Shown: positions 1 through 13,364, numbered from the stretch's first letter. The stretch is 64,000 nucleotides of DNA from Apostichopus japonicus (GCF_037975245.1 NC_092569.1:18894501-18958500); one strand, 5' to 3'. A program made the numbers and translations. The notes: a model not told the origin generated them from the letters alone.

Positions 1-1625
1 AAACAAAGCGAATGAAGGAGAAAACATGTTACGTTTGAAACCTTTAAAATCACTTCAAAAGTTTAGAAGTGCTACAATACTGATATGGTGACGAAACGTT
101 TTAATGAGGTTATCCTAGGTAATTAAAAAAAATCACAAATTACATTTAAATCAGAGGGACGAGATTGAAAAGTACAATAGTTTTATCAATTAAAGGGGTG
201 GTATTCTACCATGGTATCCTTTTTTCCCCCTTTCAAATATAAGGCATTTCTCTCTTTTGAGCTGGTTAATTTCTTCGGATAATTTGCATGCGACATGCAT
301 GTCATTGTACCTCTAACATTCCCATGCTAACTTCCGCTGAGAGTTGTTAAACAGTGGCACATCCACAATTAAGCGATAATATTTCATGCGCGCAGCAACG
401 CGTTGTTAATCACACATACTTATGTTATAAGTATATATGTTTCTCAGCTATAAACATGATGTTAGCAATTCGCTAGCCTAGGAACCAATCGGCGGATACC
501 TTTGCTGTTCACACACTAGGAAGACTGTTTTTTTTTCTTCTTTCCAAACGAAATGAATCTGAATGTTTTCTACTCTTCTCTGTTGCCCCACCTGTCTTTT
601 AAATATATTGAATATTATCACACACACATACATACACTTCTCCTTCTCCTCTTCTATGCTCACCTCTTCAAATGGTTTGAAAATGCCCCATGACATGGCG
701 GTTTTACAATGTTAATACTGTTCATGAACAAGACGAGATCAAAATCAAAATCTGCCAATTTGTTTTTTTTTCCCCGACTTGTTGTCAGCCAAATTTCCCC
801 AATACTGAGCTAATCGACTCATAATTTAAGCTTTTTAACTTTACTGCAAATCGTGTAATTCAGATTTAGTATTTACAGTTAAAGCTTTTTCCATATTCAT
901 CCGTATCTTTCGAATTGTATACGTTTTCAAATATCGTCTAAGAAAATAGAATCCAAAAACGACCAGCGTTTCCCTAACCACCCCCACCCCCATCACAAAA
1001 AAAATATCTGCTTTCCCATCCAAGCAATTTATCTTGCATTTTCTTGCATATTTCTGAACATTCTTTGTATACCAGAGAGTGCATACATAGGGCCTGACCA
1101 GCAGGTAACAAATTTACACACATCACAGTATTATCTACAAGCTTTCCTAGATTGCTAGAGTTTAGTCTAGGTGACTAACAGGCACGACTATATTTCTACC
1201 CGTCTATAATTGTGTTAAAGAACTAGAGATTCAATAAAAATACATAAACAAATACATTTCCAGGATTTGTTTGTTTATCCCTTCGCCATTTGGAAATTGA
1301 CACGAACAAGTAGTTATTCTTCTCAAATGTTTACATTTTGTACAGACGAAATCAGACTATGGCCTTTTTCTTTGTTTTTTACTTTCTTTCTTACTTACTT
1401 CCTTTCTTTTTTTTGGCTAAAAACATCACGCAGTATGGTATATTCAATGCCACTAATGGAGATAATGCGTAACTACCGTGCTTCTTGTGCTGCGGCGGTT
1501 AGGCGCATTTTTTCTGTTAACCCTCAACCATTCATTATACCTACTATACCAAGTAAGGTATTACAGTTTTGAGCTGTCGTCCATCACGATGACAGCGGAA
1601 CTAACAGCTGACATTTTGGAACCGT
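1..1625 (-). other. 3' flank / probable 3' UTR of SoxF
   Basis: Downstream of the SoxF stop on the minus strand. I found no AATAAA on the minus strand from 1625 down to 1. A variant ATTAAA lies at 105-100 and AGTAAA variants occur, for example at 1382-1377. The 3' UTR may therefore be long or end outside the window. The short open frames here (478-696, 841-1023, 1267-1572) have no recognisable features. Confidence 0.5.
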
Positions 1626-2890
1626 TCACTGGTACAATGAGGTATCGTCCAGATTCGTGAAGAGGGTTTGCTCGTACTTCGGGGTGTTGTCGGCGGTCCC
1701 GACTGGGTTTCCAGTGTTGTAAATACTACCGGCTGGAAGGGCCAAGTACATGTCGAAATCTTTGTCCATGCCATCGAGCAGGTTGCTTCCACAGAGTTGC
1801 TCAAGAGACATACTCTCCAAGTCTTCTGGTCGGATACTACTTAATTCATTCTGCATCTGCACCTGTTGCTGTTCATCCTGGAGCTGTCCCATCTGAAACG
1901 GTTGTGGTGATATCGTCGACACCTGATCCAGCAGAAACTGTTGATGTTGTTGCGAAGGAAACGCTAATGACCTTGTCAACTGTAAAGCTTGTTGTGTTAC
2001 CTGTTGCTGCGAGTTGCTGCAAAGCTGCTGTTGCTGCTGTTGTTGCTGCTGTTGTTGCTGTTGCTGCTGTTGTTGTTCAGAAGGTTTGGATAAAGCTGCG
2101 TACAAAAATCCTCCGACTGAAGGCGTTTGCAAGTCACAGTTCGTTGCGCCTTCCCTGATACTGACGAGAGCGCGAAGGCTACTCAACGCTTCGCTCGCAG
2201 ACATATTTATTGAGTTTCGCTGCTCATTCAAGTTCGTTTGTAATGACGTCTGTGTATTCTGTTGATCAAATGATGTCAACTGCATTTGCGGACAAACATC
2301 TGGCTCAATTTTAGGAACGACTGCTGGAGGACTCGACATTGGAGTGAAATTATTCTGGTTCATCTCGGTGGACTCTGTTTTGACTGTCTCTGGAAAGATG
2401 AAGAAGTTGTTGTCATCCACGATACCGGAGGGCGACATTTCTGGCGTCAGCAGTCCATAGGAATTTGTAACAGAGTCAACGACTTGGTATGCTCTGGTTT
2501 GCAAGTTCATGTCGAATGACATATCTTGTGGAAGGGTATTGATGTCACACACGGTACTCGTAGGCGGAAGGCGCAGTTTTATGTCATTGCTACCGTTGAA
2601 TGTGTCTTGTGGGCTCGGCGAAGCGCTCGGAGAGGCCTCTGGCGTTTGCAACACACTCATCAATGTAGTCATCTGTTCTGCTTTCAAACCCTCTTTCGAG
2701 TGAGTTGGTGGTGGATTCTCACCAGTTTGCGTCTCGTCCCTGGTTTTGCTGCTACGTGGCTTCTTGTTCTTGCGCCTGCGCGGTCGATATTTGTAGTCGG
2801 GGTAGTCAGCCATATGCTTGAGCCGTAGGCGTTCAGCCTCCTCGACGAAGGGCCGTTTGTCGACAAGTGAAAGACTTCGCCAGGCTTTGC
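1626..2890 (-). CDS. SoxF: SoxF transcription factor, exon 2 (second half of HMG box and transactivation C-terminus)
   Basis: Second and terminal coding exon. The acceptor AG is at 2892-2891 after a long pyrimidine tract, and splicing rebuilds Gly101 (G|GC). The frame continues with [20 protein letters not shown], finishing the HMG box near residue 140 with a basic PRRRKNKK tail that is a likely nuclear localisation signal. The joined protein is 521 aa, with its stop (TGA) at 1626-1628. The C-terminal region is rich in Ser/Thr/Gln/Pro and contains a polyglutamine run (Q373-389). Residues 476-483, DKDFDMYL (1743-1766), resemble the short acidic-aromatic motif that binds beta-catenin in vertebrate SoxF proteins (consensus about DxxEFxQYL); the match is partial. 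The protein is somewhat longer than vertebrate SOX17/18. Plus-strand frames opposite this exon, including a poly-Cys frame over the Gln tract, are shadows. Confidence 0.95.
2025..2075 (-). repeat. Polyglutamine-coding CAG/CAA tract in SoxF
   Basis: Seventeen consecutive Gln codons (residues 373-389), counted from the nucleotides. CAG and CAA are mixed with no pure CAG run longer than two. Interrupted codon use of this kind usually slows slippage. Further Gln-rich segments follow ([10 protein letters not shown] and an HQQF block). Confidence 0.95.
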
Positions 2891-5800
2891 CTAAAATAGA
2901 AAATAAGAAAGAAAAGTTGATCAGGACAGTTTGAATATTCAGTGACAAAATTACTTTTTATTCTAAGCAGGCGGAGCCCGCCCTCCCAACATTTCCCCTT
3001 ATGTCATATCAAATGCACCCTGCAACCAAACTACTGTAGTAATGTGGATATTTTTTTTTTTCTTCCGGTTGCACCCCCACTAGAATCCAAAATTTTTACC
3101 TGAAATATTTTCGTTTATTTATGTTCCTAACTTTTGCCGGGCAGGTTTTATCTTCGCTGACCTTTTAACCCCATTTCCTCTGCTAGTTACGTCCCGCGGT
3201 TTCAAATGTTATGAAAAACTTTTTGTTTTATGAATAGAGACGCAATACATCATGTCTTGTTTTCCGCAAGCAGTTCAGTTTTAGTTTAAGTCACAACTCT
3301 TAGTAGTTAGTACTCTACTATCGGAACACCGTAGAAAGATCAAGGAGCGCCCAAAATTCCCAAATTGACAAGTGAACGCTTTTACGCCGCTGACGTCACA
3401 GTGATTACCGCTGTGTTCCAAGGTAATCCTAGGCACTGTGGTGCCATGTTCAGAAACTTATGGGTGGGCGTTGTCGTCAAAGGGGTGTGCCATACAGGGT
3501 TGACGATAGAGGTATACAGCAGTGAAGTATAACGAATGATCAAGCCCGGACTCGATTGCGTACACTAGAATCGTTGTAGGGTGAAATGAAAATAGAAGTA
3601 GCTGTTTTACTGACTTTACTCAGATTCAATAAATGCCTGTTCCAAATATCACTGCTCTGTGATTTCTTAACTACAAAGAATATAGCACTTTCTCGTGTGA
3701 ATGGTCACCATGATCCGAACTCGAATGATTGTTTCAATATAAACAACAAGTAACAGATCAAAGACGAACGCGCACAGTAAGCCTGTGCTGGCTGTCGGTA
3801 TAATCGGAATAAACTATTATAATAATGGTCGTTAAGTTCAACGGTATAACAGTACATTGAAATATTAAAATTTCGCAGTGAATTCTTTTCCTTATTCCAT
3901 ATTTGCTTGAATTACTTTCGTGTGAAATATTGCTTAATTGACCTATTCAACCTTGAGAACCGCCCCCCCCCCATCCCACCTCCCTCAAAGGTATACGACA
4001 AAACGAAACATGCCATGAAATACTCGCTCTGGCAACACTTGAATAAAAATTAAAGCTTATTTGCCAGGCTGTTTTCCTGCTTCCCTCCTTACTAACGCTC
4101 ATGAGATTTCTTGGAAACGTTGGATGTTTATATAAACCTAAACAATCTCTTTCGTGTTTCACAATCTCTTTTCATTGCCTGCCAACATTGCCTAAAGTTT
4201 TTTCCCGATACCGACTTTCAACATAAAAGAGAGGTCAATGGTATTGAACAAATGAAACTTCAATGCTTGAACGCTTCATATGTTATCTTTTAGTGGGATG
4301 AAAACGTTGATTTAGGCAACGCTGGTGACAGGGTTCGTCGAAATCCTACACAGCTTGTTTCTTCTTCTTCTTCCAGAGTGTTCAGACGGTGCAAACAAGT
4401 AGATGAAATAGATTATGGGGAAAACAGCAAACTGGTCACATGACCGGTTAAGAGTAAACACACCGGTCTTGCGGTTAGAGGTTAGAGCGAACCCTGGGGA
4501 TTTCTTTTGTCCGATTGACAGGCATATGAGGATCAACTCTGAAAGAGTATCACCAGCAATCGGTCCTGTGTTGACTAAGTTGATAAGCCTCCCCATTGCA
4601 AAATCGATACAAAAATACGAACTTGTTAAAACCGTAAATCCGGTCGCCAATAAAGTTGAATGTGCGGATTTTAGACAACAACTGTCAGTGGCCGAGCTAT
4701 CAAAGTCTCTTACGTGGTCGTAATTGACTTGCAAGAAGACTATAATTATGTCTAAGCAACAAAACAGTTTAAATCTTATCATGTTCCCAACAGATGGACA
4801 GCGCAATAACAACACATGGTAGAAATGCTGCTTCGTTTTACCGCAACTCTTGGCAATATCGCATTTGGTAAGCCCCCCCCCCCCCCAACAAAAAGGGACA
4901 AAACTTTGCAACATGCATGCTTTAAAGGCATAATCAATGTAGGGACAGCCATTCGCCGAATGTGTCCAAAGAGCAAGGGCACCCATGCGCCAAGTTCGTG
5001 CAGTTAAGTCAATAGGGAAATACCCTTGAGCATAGACCGGTTGAGTCCACCCTTTATTTACACAGGTTATTTTGATCAACTTGTTTACTGCGTGAGTCAG
5101 GTTTTAAGTGGTTAATATCTCTTGAAGTGTACCTTTAATAGCTTTGTAAACATAAATTTATGATTAATGTAGAAATTACGATTACAGAATTTCGAAACAC
5201 GGGGAACTGGATTAAACGTAATCTTTTTTTTTTATATATATATATATAACGGTTTGCCGGTGATCTGCAGCTGTTGTAGCCTATCGCATACAATTCAAAG
5301 GATAAGCAGTGAAATCTATGATTGATGTTGGTGTTGAAAGCAACTTTACGTTTAACCCGATATCCACCTTGCTGTTGCATCGAATGGGATTTTATATTTC
5401 GTATAAGCTCATGTGAAATACCACAGAGTTATCATAATAAAATATATGTATATAGATAACAATGTTATAAGAATAATAACAGGGTCGTCGCAGTTACTCA
5501 ATAGCATGGACGGGTTTTACAATCAATATGTGCCAAAACGATAAAACGATAATACCTTATGCCACGTGTGTTATTGGATAAACCCCAAACTTAACCTCGT
5601 GGCCTCTTCCTAGATCCCCGGGATCTTGTTTCCTATGTAAGGGACCCGTTTCCTGAACAAACCACAGTGCCGTGGAACTCAAACATTGTTACTAGCCATT
5701 GCTGCAAAACCCTTTCATATTGTTTTGTTACTGTGCCAAACAGCTCCTCAGATAGCAAGCCCGTATGGCGAGCGCATTCCTGTACGGCTTGTCATATGAA

Positions 5801-7281
5801 ATTCTTCTTCTGGCAATCCTCCGTTTTGCAAGTTACCTAGGCTTGTTTGTTATGTGTTGGCGGCATGCAATGAGTCATCCTATTGAAGGAAGTGATATTA
5901 GTACCCTCACAAAATCATCATCGTAAGCATCCAACCATCGCGTGCAAAGCTAGCGCTGCTGGATACAAACCCGAAACCTGATTTCATTTCAGGCTGCCCC
6001 GGGAAAAAAACGCTTAGCCGTTTGTTGAGCGCTGGGCAAAGGGTATTCTTGACGTTGGCGGAGGGAATAATATCGTTTGGATGTGTTTTAGTGGCAATCA
6101 AAAATGTACGGTGGAAAGTGCATGAACCACACTGACTGTGTTGTCGCTGAGTTTGCTACAGGGATATCCACATGGGGTTTTCCTTTATAACAGCAATACT
6201 GGCGAGAATATCGATTGCGTGCAAACATTACATACTAAAACCCGATCGAGCCAGACAATGTTTCTGATAAAGAATTGATGAAAAATGAGGGCGAATAGCT
6301 TGAGATATGGGCTCACACAACACGTGTGTCCTAATGGTTGGGCAACAGGTCTTGTATACATAATGCTGTCATCAATGAGACACCGGCATGTCACGAATTA
6401 ACATCACTATGGCAGGAATGCGCGCATCTGATTTGCATTTGCAGTCACATGCTGGGTGAATTTGAACAGCTTGGTTGACCCATGGAGGGTAAGGGAGAAG
6501 GGTGAATGTTATCAGAATCATGAGGTTATATACTGTCTTGAATAGAGACAGTCTTAAATGATCCAGTGTTGTCCACATTTGCTGTCACATACATATTACA
6601 CAGTGACTCGAACTATTGGTAGTGCATACTTCTGTTACACAAGATTTTCGAATATCTGGTGTTTCAGGGAGAGATCTAATATTCCTTATTTTTTGATAAA
6701 AAAGATTCGCTTAAGTTCTATGGCTGAGTATATCCTTCATGATTTCACCTCAACTTGTTTGTTTTTACCGTCAAGTGTGTCTGCCCCACAAGTTATCATT
6801 TCAAGGTGCATAAAGCTGCCAATAATGAGACCATGGGGATGTACTGTCATGCTGAGACACTCAGTCTTTTCTCTTATACATGCAGGCAGGATATGTATGG
6901 ACACAGTGATGGCAAAATACGTGACCCAATGTGATAGATGATGATGTTTTGAAACGTAATCCGTCGACCCAATTGTAGAGTTCTCTCCAATGAGGGAGTT
7001 TGTTGTTATGAGCGCTAAACTGTACAAGAGCCCCAAGGCAACACAATCAAATCGACTTACACGCAGGTTTGGTAAACAAGGCCAACATGACAAACGTGAA
7101 AGACCTTTGAGGGCCAAGGTTAAGCATATCAACAAGTTTGGAGCTGTTGTTTTGCCCGTGCCCCTATACAGTCCGCCGAGGGCGATCATCATCATCATCG
7201 TCATCTTACGAATGTGCTTAAATAATATACTGTCAATGACGTAATACTTGGGTAATAAAGTACGGCAAAAGGTGTATATAA

Positions 7282-7286
<5 letters not shown>

Positions 7287-7327
<41 letters not shown>

Positions 7328-7328
7328 G
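7287..7328. repeat. (TA)n microsatellite
   Basis: TA dinucleotide run with one TACA interruption, inside the SoxF intron. Confidence 0.95.
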
Positions 7329-8452
7329 TTTCTATACTTCTTTATTGGTCGAGAACAGGGTGCTGTTCAATCGCATAAGGCTTTCAAAATAGTTACTGAG
7401 AACAAAATATACAGTACTCGGGCCCAGTGTTTTCGTGTACAGTGTGCAGAGCAATGAGACAACACACTGATTTGGCAGTGCCGGTTTTAATAGCTGGTAA
7501 AAATGCATCAATATACACATATAGCCTAATGACACGTCAAAACTTTTCATAAGTTCCGCTTTTCCATTTTTCATGTCATTTCTTCCAGCTTCATTAAAAT
7601 TTAATAAGCCTAACATTTTTACAAGGTACCAAAAATTTGACACGCGTACCATGAATGATGATTGCATCACACTATGTGATTCGATGAGGTAAGAAGGATG
7701 AACGATATACTGTTCATCCAACGCAAAACTTCGGGTATGATTCTGTCCCTATTGTACGTGGGCCATATCCCCACCCCCCCCCCTTCTCTCTCTCTCTTCA
7801 CCTGGATAAGGTGCATGGGTTGGCTATGGATGGCCTAAACAGTTAGGACGACATCCGTGCAAACAGCTGTATGTTTCTGATCCCTGCTGTAAGGCATAAA
7901 GAAGTTGCTACAGGTAAACCGGTATTTCTAGTTGTGTCTTGGACTATTGCCAATCATGTAAACATGTGTGGCACTTCGGAAGGTCTCTCTCTCTCTCTGC
8001 TATATAACGTTGCATACTGCAAGACACACATTAGTGCGTCACTCGCGAACAGAGCGTTGAACTTGATTTGTGTTGATATCACATCAAGAGAATTTAAACT
8101 ATGCTAGTATTATGTAGTCTTAATTTGACGTTGTCCAATGCATTTTTAATAGAAAACTCCAAGCCTGTACAGCAAAAAAAAGTAGCGTATTCCTACCTAC
8201 TAATCTTTTGGGCATTCCTTATGAACTTATCGAATTGCAACAACAACAAAAAAAGGGGGGAAAATAGCCCAAAAACCCAAAACCGACAGAGAGATATACT
8301 GGACGTTTTCAAGTTAATCTTTGCACCTAGAAATAAATAGATCCTACTGGGAGAGAGTAATATACGATACCCGCATAATATAAAATATAGTAGTAACGTG
8401 TTGATACAATCTAGCTCTCGTCACGTTCGTTTCTGACTAGTCGGAGGGTTTC

Positions 8453-8477
8453 CTGTGCACTGTTACACAGTGCACAG
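8453..8477. repeat. Short perfect inverted repeat in SoxF intron
   Basis: Two 11-bp arms (CTGTGCACTGT and its complement) around a 3-base loop TAC. It is too short for a miRNA precursor and its function is unknown. Confidence 0.7.
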
Positions 8478-11400
8478 TAAATATTCGGCTTACATCACGT
8501 ACAGCTGACAGGCGCTATGAAAACAAAAATTGTTTTAATTAAGGACAGTATATAACTTCTATTTGCGCTGCTCAACTTGACCTAGCAGTGGAAAGCAGGG
8601 TATAGGTACTTGCAGCAGATGTGAGAGGGCTTTTAAGAGCCCTTTCAAAGATTATTTATTTGTGGAGTTGTAAATACTGTATTGATTGCTCGACCTAGCT
8701 TTCAATCACCTAGTTCTGACTATCGAACGCCCGAAGGAAATGATATGAATTGATGATGTTCATTTCATCCGTGTCCCTCCACACCATAGATATATATGTA
8801 TATATAGATATCTCCTCGCGCCAAGTTAGCTCACAAGCTGTTAATGGATGAATGACACATGTCAAATACCACTTTCAACTCGCTGTTTAGATGTGTTGTA
8901 CTACTGTATATGTACAGAAGAAGCTCAGTGAACGAGGATGATAATTAATAATACAGCTAGGATGCTTTTAACCTGACCTTTTCATATGGAACTGCGTGTA
9001 TGGTAGTTTAGTCATGGAGGTAAAGCAGACCTCCGTGGTTTAGTACACAATGCGTGGAAACCAGGTACAGTAGCGACTGTAAATGTTAGTATGCTACTTT
9101 CTTTTGTAAAGTTTGTTAGCACTTACCGGCAGTAGGCGGTACACGTAACCTACATGCACATGGTCAAATCTGAAGGGAGAGGTGTAAGGGCGCCGCGGAA
9201 AGGTGCCGTTTAGAGAGAGCGACGGGAAGAGGGGGGGGGGGGGTGAAGTTAACGGTTGAGGAGAAATATTGTAACTAATCGATACACTGCAAAAATCCAC
9301 TACTAGTGCAAAAATCTGCATTGAACCCTTGAAAGCCACAAACAGATTTGAAATCTAAACTGGTGCTCACGTGGAGAGGAAGAACCTCGCTGATACCGGT
9401 ATGTTATTTAAACAAAGTGCGCATAATAAACTAGAAAGTATAGAGAATCGAAAATGAGTAAGCGGGCCAGGAAACTATAGAAACGGTCAAAGCTATCTGG
9501 CGACCTTATTAGGAGCTTCAACCAGGATCGGCTATATCCGATCACTTGTTGACAGGGAGGAATACCTCACCGGAACGGTACCACACAAGCACGTGAGGAT
9601 GAGTCAAGCAAATATAGGCTACTGTGGGAACCAGATGTTCTACCAGGAAAACTGGGATCAATGAAAAAGAAGTTGTAACGTTTTCCAGGTTTTCGCTTTC
9701 GACTTTCAGAGCTGTTGTTGAAAGTTATGCATTAATAGGGCGATACCAATAGAGAGAGTGGTGTCCTAAATATAGTTTCGTCAAATAAAACTTGGTCTAC
9801 GGCATTTGATTAGCCTAGCTATAATTGTGATGAAATGTTATTCCCGACGGCTCACGTGACATGTTAAATATTTGATTCCAACGTCGACCACGCACGCGCA
9901 TATACTGTTCATGCCTCTTTGTGTCACGACATCAACTTGCAATGTTGCCCGGACTTCCTAGATTGGCTATCCCTTGACTTTCAGCAAAGAACACGTGTTT
10001 CATTTTTAAAACTCATTCGATAACCCTCCTACGATTCAATTTCATTGTCACGCGTATTTACGAAATACGTTGTGCGCGCAATAGGTGCGATCATTCTCTC
10101 CTCCTTCACGTTATAATCATTACATTATCGTACGGCTTACACAGTAACATGATATATATTTCCCTCACCCCCCCCTTTTTTTAATTCTTCATTAATCTTT
10201 CTCTAAATATGATGCCACCTTTCTCCCGTGCCGTTCATTATGAACCTTTTACCCCGCTATAGTTACCATGACCTCAATGAAAGCAACTTTTACGTGGAAC
10301 AAGTTACAAAAACCGTTTATGAATCTTGGTCTGGGGTAACTGTAGAAAAAAAATACAACCTAGCTGTCAGTCACGTCAAAACCTTTGCACGCAATCTTTT
10401 CAAGTACGTTTTCTTACTACTACTATGTGATGGCAGGGTAATGTGACGCTCAACTTCGCGATAATTGTATTGCTCTTGGGGTTATGCGCACTGACATTTG
10501 ACTCCACACGTTCGTATCGGTTGTTTGCTTATAATTTGGGCTCACAGAATTTGTCTTAGTCAATCAAAGGTTGATGTTTCTCCCACAGGTAGAAGAAACG
10601 ATTAAATCCAACCTAAAACGCAGGCTGCTCCTTCATTCTTTTATTCTATTAGAAATTAAATTATCACTGGCCCCGGTGCCAGTGTATGAGGGCAGAGAAC
10701 TAAAACTCAGTAGTTAGTTTGTCAAGTATTACACATGATATTGCCTTAAGCTAACCCCAGTGCTATTGCAGGTAGCAGCGCTCTTGTTAAACAGCTCCCT
10801 CCACCCACCCCCCCCCCCCCCCCAACACATAACAACTATAACCACATCAATCATCTTACAGTGTGTATGACGTGACTTATTTCTTTTCATCCTTTCTTGT
10901 TGTTGGATTTTTCCGCAAGTTTCATTTGCTTTTGTTTTTGTTTTCCTTTGACATACGACACGATATGCATGGATTATTATATTAGTTACCCGTACCTTCG
11001 CTAGTGGACAAAGCGGGAAATCCCACAGGAACGATAGATTCTACAGTGCAATTGCGTAATAATGAGAAAATCTGTACAGTAATACATTATACTGCGACTG
11101 ATCAATTCCTACAAAAGTACCTTGGATTGGTAACAATGCAGAAAAGTTGGTGGGAGGGGGAGGGGAGGGGGTGGGAGTTAGAGATTCTCGAGACAATAGC
11201 ATTTATGACGTGTGCAAGGGTATCTTAAACCTTCTAGTAATAAAAAACCGTACATTAAACTTTGCACAAGATTGAAACAAAATTGCGCAATAGGTAAGAA
11301 AGTCATCGCAAATTACACGTGTGTCAATGCATGATAACAGCAATGTCAAATTCGTTATTGCGTAATTAATGAGGAACTAACGACAATTTCAAAGATCTGC

Positions 11401-11584
11401 ATAGGCTAATGAATGAAGTTGATGGTGAATACCAAATTTCAATCTTTATAGCATAATTTTGACCAACTCGATATAATGAGCTCATGTAACCAAAACAAAG
11501 GGGGAATTCAGTAGCATAAATAAGCGATTTGCAGGTCATTTTAATTGAAATTTCGGAATTGGAAAAGTTGAAAGAAGAACTTAC

Positions 11585-11885
11585 CGAGTAGTTTACTGAG
11601 GTCTGCATTGTGTAGGTCTGGATTGAGATCAGCCAGGCGTTTTCTTTCATCTTTCGCCCAAACCATGAAAGCATTCATAGGTCTTCGGATCCGTTGTTCG
11701 CGTCTTCCGCGGCCGGCGAATTGACCGTCCATCCCAGATTTAGGGTCAATGGTACTTCCTGGCAAGAAACCGGCTGCGCTCGTAGATTGGCCGGTAGCAG
11801 TATTGTAAATAACTCCCATTCCGCCATTGACTTGCATCTGAGTTTGATGCCTCCTAGGCAATAACATCTCCGAAACAGTCCTCAT
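11585..11885 (-). CDS. SoxF: SoxF transcription factor, exon 1 (N-terminus and first half of HMG box)
   Basis: First coding exon (100 codons plus one base) of a SoxF-class HMG-box transcription factor, a nuclear DNA-binding protein expected to bend DNA at ACAAT-like sites. The ATG at 11883-11885 is the only Met before the HMG box that is preceded by an in-frame stop (TAA at 11895-11897). Residues 65-100 are the first half of the HMG box: [20 protein letters not shown], then a [13 protein letters not shown] block. That is the SoxF pattern; SoxB and SoxE differ here. The exon ends at G|GTAAGT (donor bases 11584-11579), a phase-1 junction inside the Gly101 codon. Read-through past the donor gives only a few lysine/phenylalanine-rich residues. 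SoxF members, including human SOX7/17/18, carry an intron in the HMG box at this point. In other animals they act in endoderm, endothelial or neural programmes; the role here is inference. Confidence 0.95.
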
Positions 11886-12300
11886 GTTGTTGAGTTATAA
11901 TAATTTCCAAGAGAATGTATAAAAGGTAAATTTTTATTTTCTTTCTAAAATAATGACTACAACGTTTAGTGTGTATGTAGTAAATGCGACCGAAGACACT
12001 AGAGCGGTTTGTTAAATACCCCAACTCGGCTAGCAGCGCTGCTATATGATGTATATAAGCTATCAGTACGAACGAAGCACCGTCGTTATTCGCATGAACG
12101 ATACAATCAGCTGGTCGATGAAAGAAAATCAGCTGTTCGTCATTGACACTTTGCCCTCTGCGGTTAGTAATATCGAGGGTTTTCCCAACCGTCAACCAAT
12201 CACAATCCCGTAACTTAGGCATCAGGCTCCGCCCATTAACTCAGCGTTGAATGAACAACGCGGTATTGCTAGGCGACTTTACTTCATCGCTAGGGGGAAT
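11886..12300 (-). promoter_or_regulatory. Proximal upstream region / 5' UTR of SoxF
   Basis: Directly upstream of the SoxF ATG. An inverted CCAAT box (GATTGG on the minus strand) lies at 12201-12196, and GC content rises locally around 12160-12300. No clear TATA box or initiator fixes a start site. A minus-strand open frame (12222 down to 11854) overlaps the SoxF ATG in another frame and would act as an overlapping upstream ORF if transcription starts beyond 12222. The boundaries are approximate. Confidence 0.35.
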
Positions 12301-13358
12301 ATTGTTTACACGCTCAATTAAATCGTTGATAATACACAATTTTTCACAGTCTGTTCGATATTTTAATAATATTTTGGCAAATTAGGGTGAACATTAATAA
12401 ATTTTATATAGTTAATGTTGAGATGATGTAAAACAAAGGAATGTATATTTTTGAAAATTACGTTGAATAATATTTATCGCCCCTAACAGCAAGTGTTCTC
12501 ATACAGATCACATGACGACCAACTTGTTTGTCAGTCCAGAGTTCTTCTTTACAGTGTGTATACACGCAGCATGTTCTGACAGGTTTCGTTTTAAAGGTAT
12601 CTCTTACTAAATAGGCTCCACCCCACTATATATCAAATCATTTGGCAACCGGTGTTATTAGAGAGGGAGAGAGAGAGAACGTCCACAAGAAAAATCTTTG
12701 GCAAACAAATTCGATTCCCTAAATGTTTCAGGTAGATGCTGCAAGTAGTATATTTAATATTATCGATTTAAAATAGGTGAGGGTCACGTTGGGGTTGTAG
12801 CAGCCTTGTAGGTCACTTATTGTGATATGTAATTACAGTTTGATTTATCTATAGTTCCGTAACTTATGCCATATTTTGATGTTTAAGGTCGAGATTATGT
12901 GTTCAAGTTGCAACTATATATATATATGAACAAGAGGTGGAGAGAGAAAGAGAGCGGTATACACCAATTAGAAATGGATCTTACTACTAAGATTAGCCGC
13001 CTTGTAATATTGACCTCGATTAGTGATAAAGGAATAATAATAATAATAATAATGACAATAATAATAATAATAAATACGGTGCATATTCTACGTGTTGTAT
13101 ATGCTTTCTGTGTGGTTGCTCAACAACGACGGTGATCATTTGTATTACCTATAGGAAGATTGTATATGTACAATAGCTATTAGGAACAGTTTTGAACATC
13201 AGTTTGGAACACGCATGACTAACAAGTTAAAGAGATATATTGCGTTGAGCCTGTTGTTGTCGTTTTCATGCTATGATTTCTGTACAAGGCAGCAGTTTCA
13301 CTTTAACAGTTCAACTTTCATTTCAACAGATTAACATTTCGTCTCATTTATACGTATT
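12301..13358. other. Intergenic AT-rich DNA upstream of SoxF
   Basis: No gene seen. It holds a short (GA)n run at about 12662-12680, (AAT)n-type runs at 13033-13072, and an isolated TATATAAAA on the minus strand near 12410 that cannot be assigned as a promoter element. Confidence 0.5.
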
Positions 13359-13364
13359 TATATA

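Larger units (their letters stand above)
2891..11584 (-). other. SoxF intron (8.7 kb)
   Basis: The single intron found, phase 1, with GTAAGT donor and TTTTAG acceptor. It contains a full palindromic CRE/ATF site TGACGTCA (3391-3398), small (TA)n runs at 5233-5248 and 7287-7328, a perfect 11-bp-arm hairpin at 8453-8477, and several poly-C/G tracts (for example 4865-4887 and 9232-9242). Open frames at 4312-5079 (minus) and 6737-7204 (minus) do not resemble any family I know. An intron this long in a developmental regulator commonly houses enhancers, but none can be defined from sequence alone. Confidence 0.9.

Noticed and set aside
1904-2265. Plus-strand frames opposite SoxF exon 2, including a poly-Cys run
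   Set aside because: Antisense shadows of the CAG/CAA tract and the SoxF coding strand.
6737-7204. 155-codon hydrophobic minus-strand frame in the SoxF intron
   Set aside because: No recognisable domain, begins in an ATG trinucleotide run (poly-Met), and overlaps other open frames.
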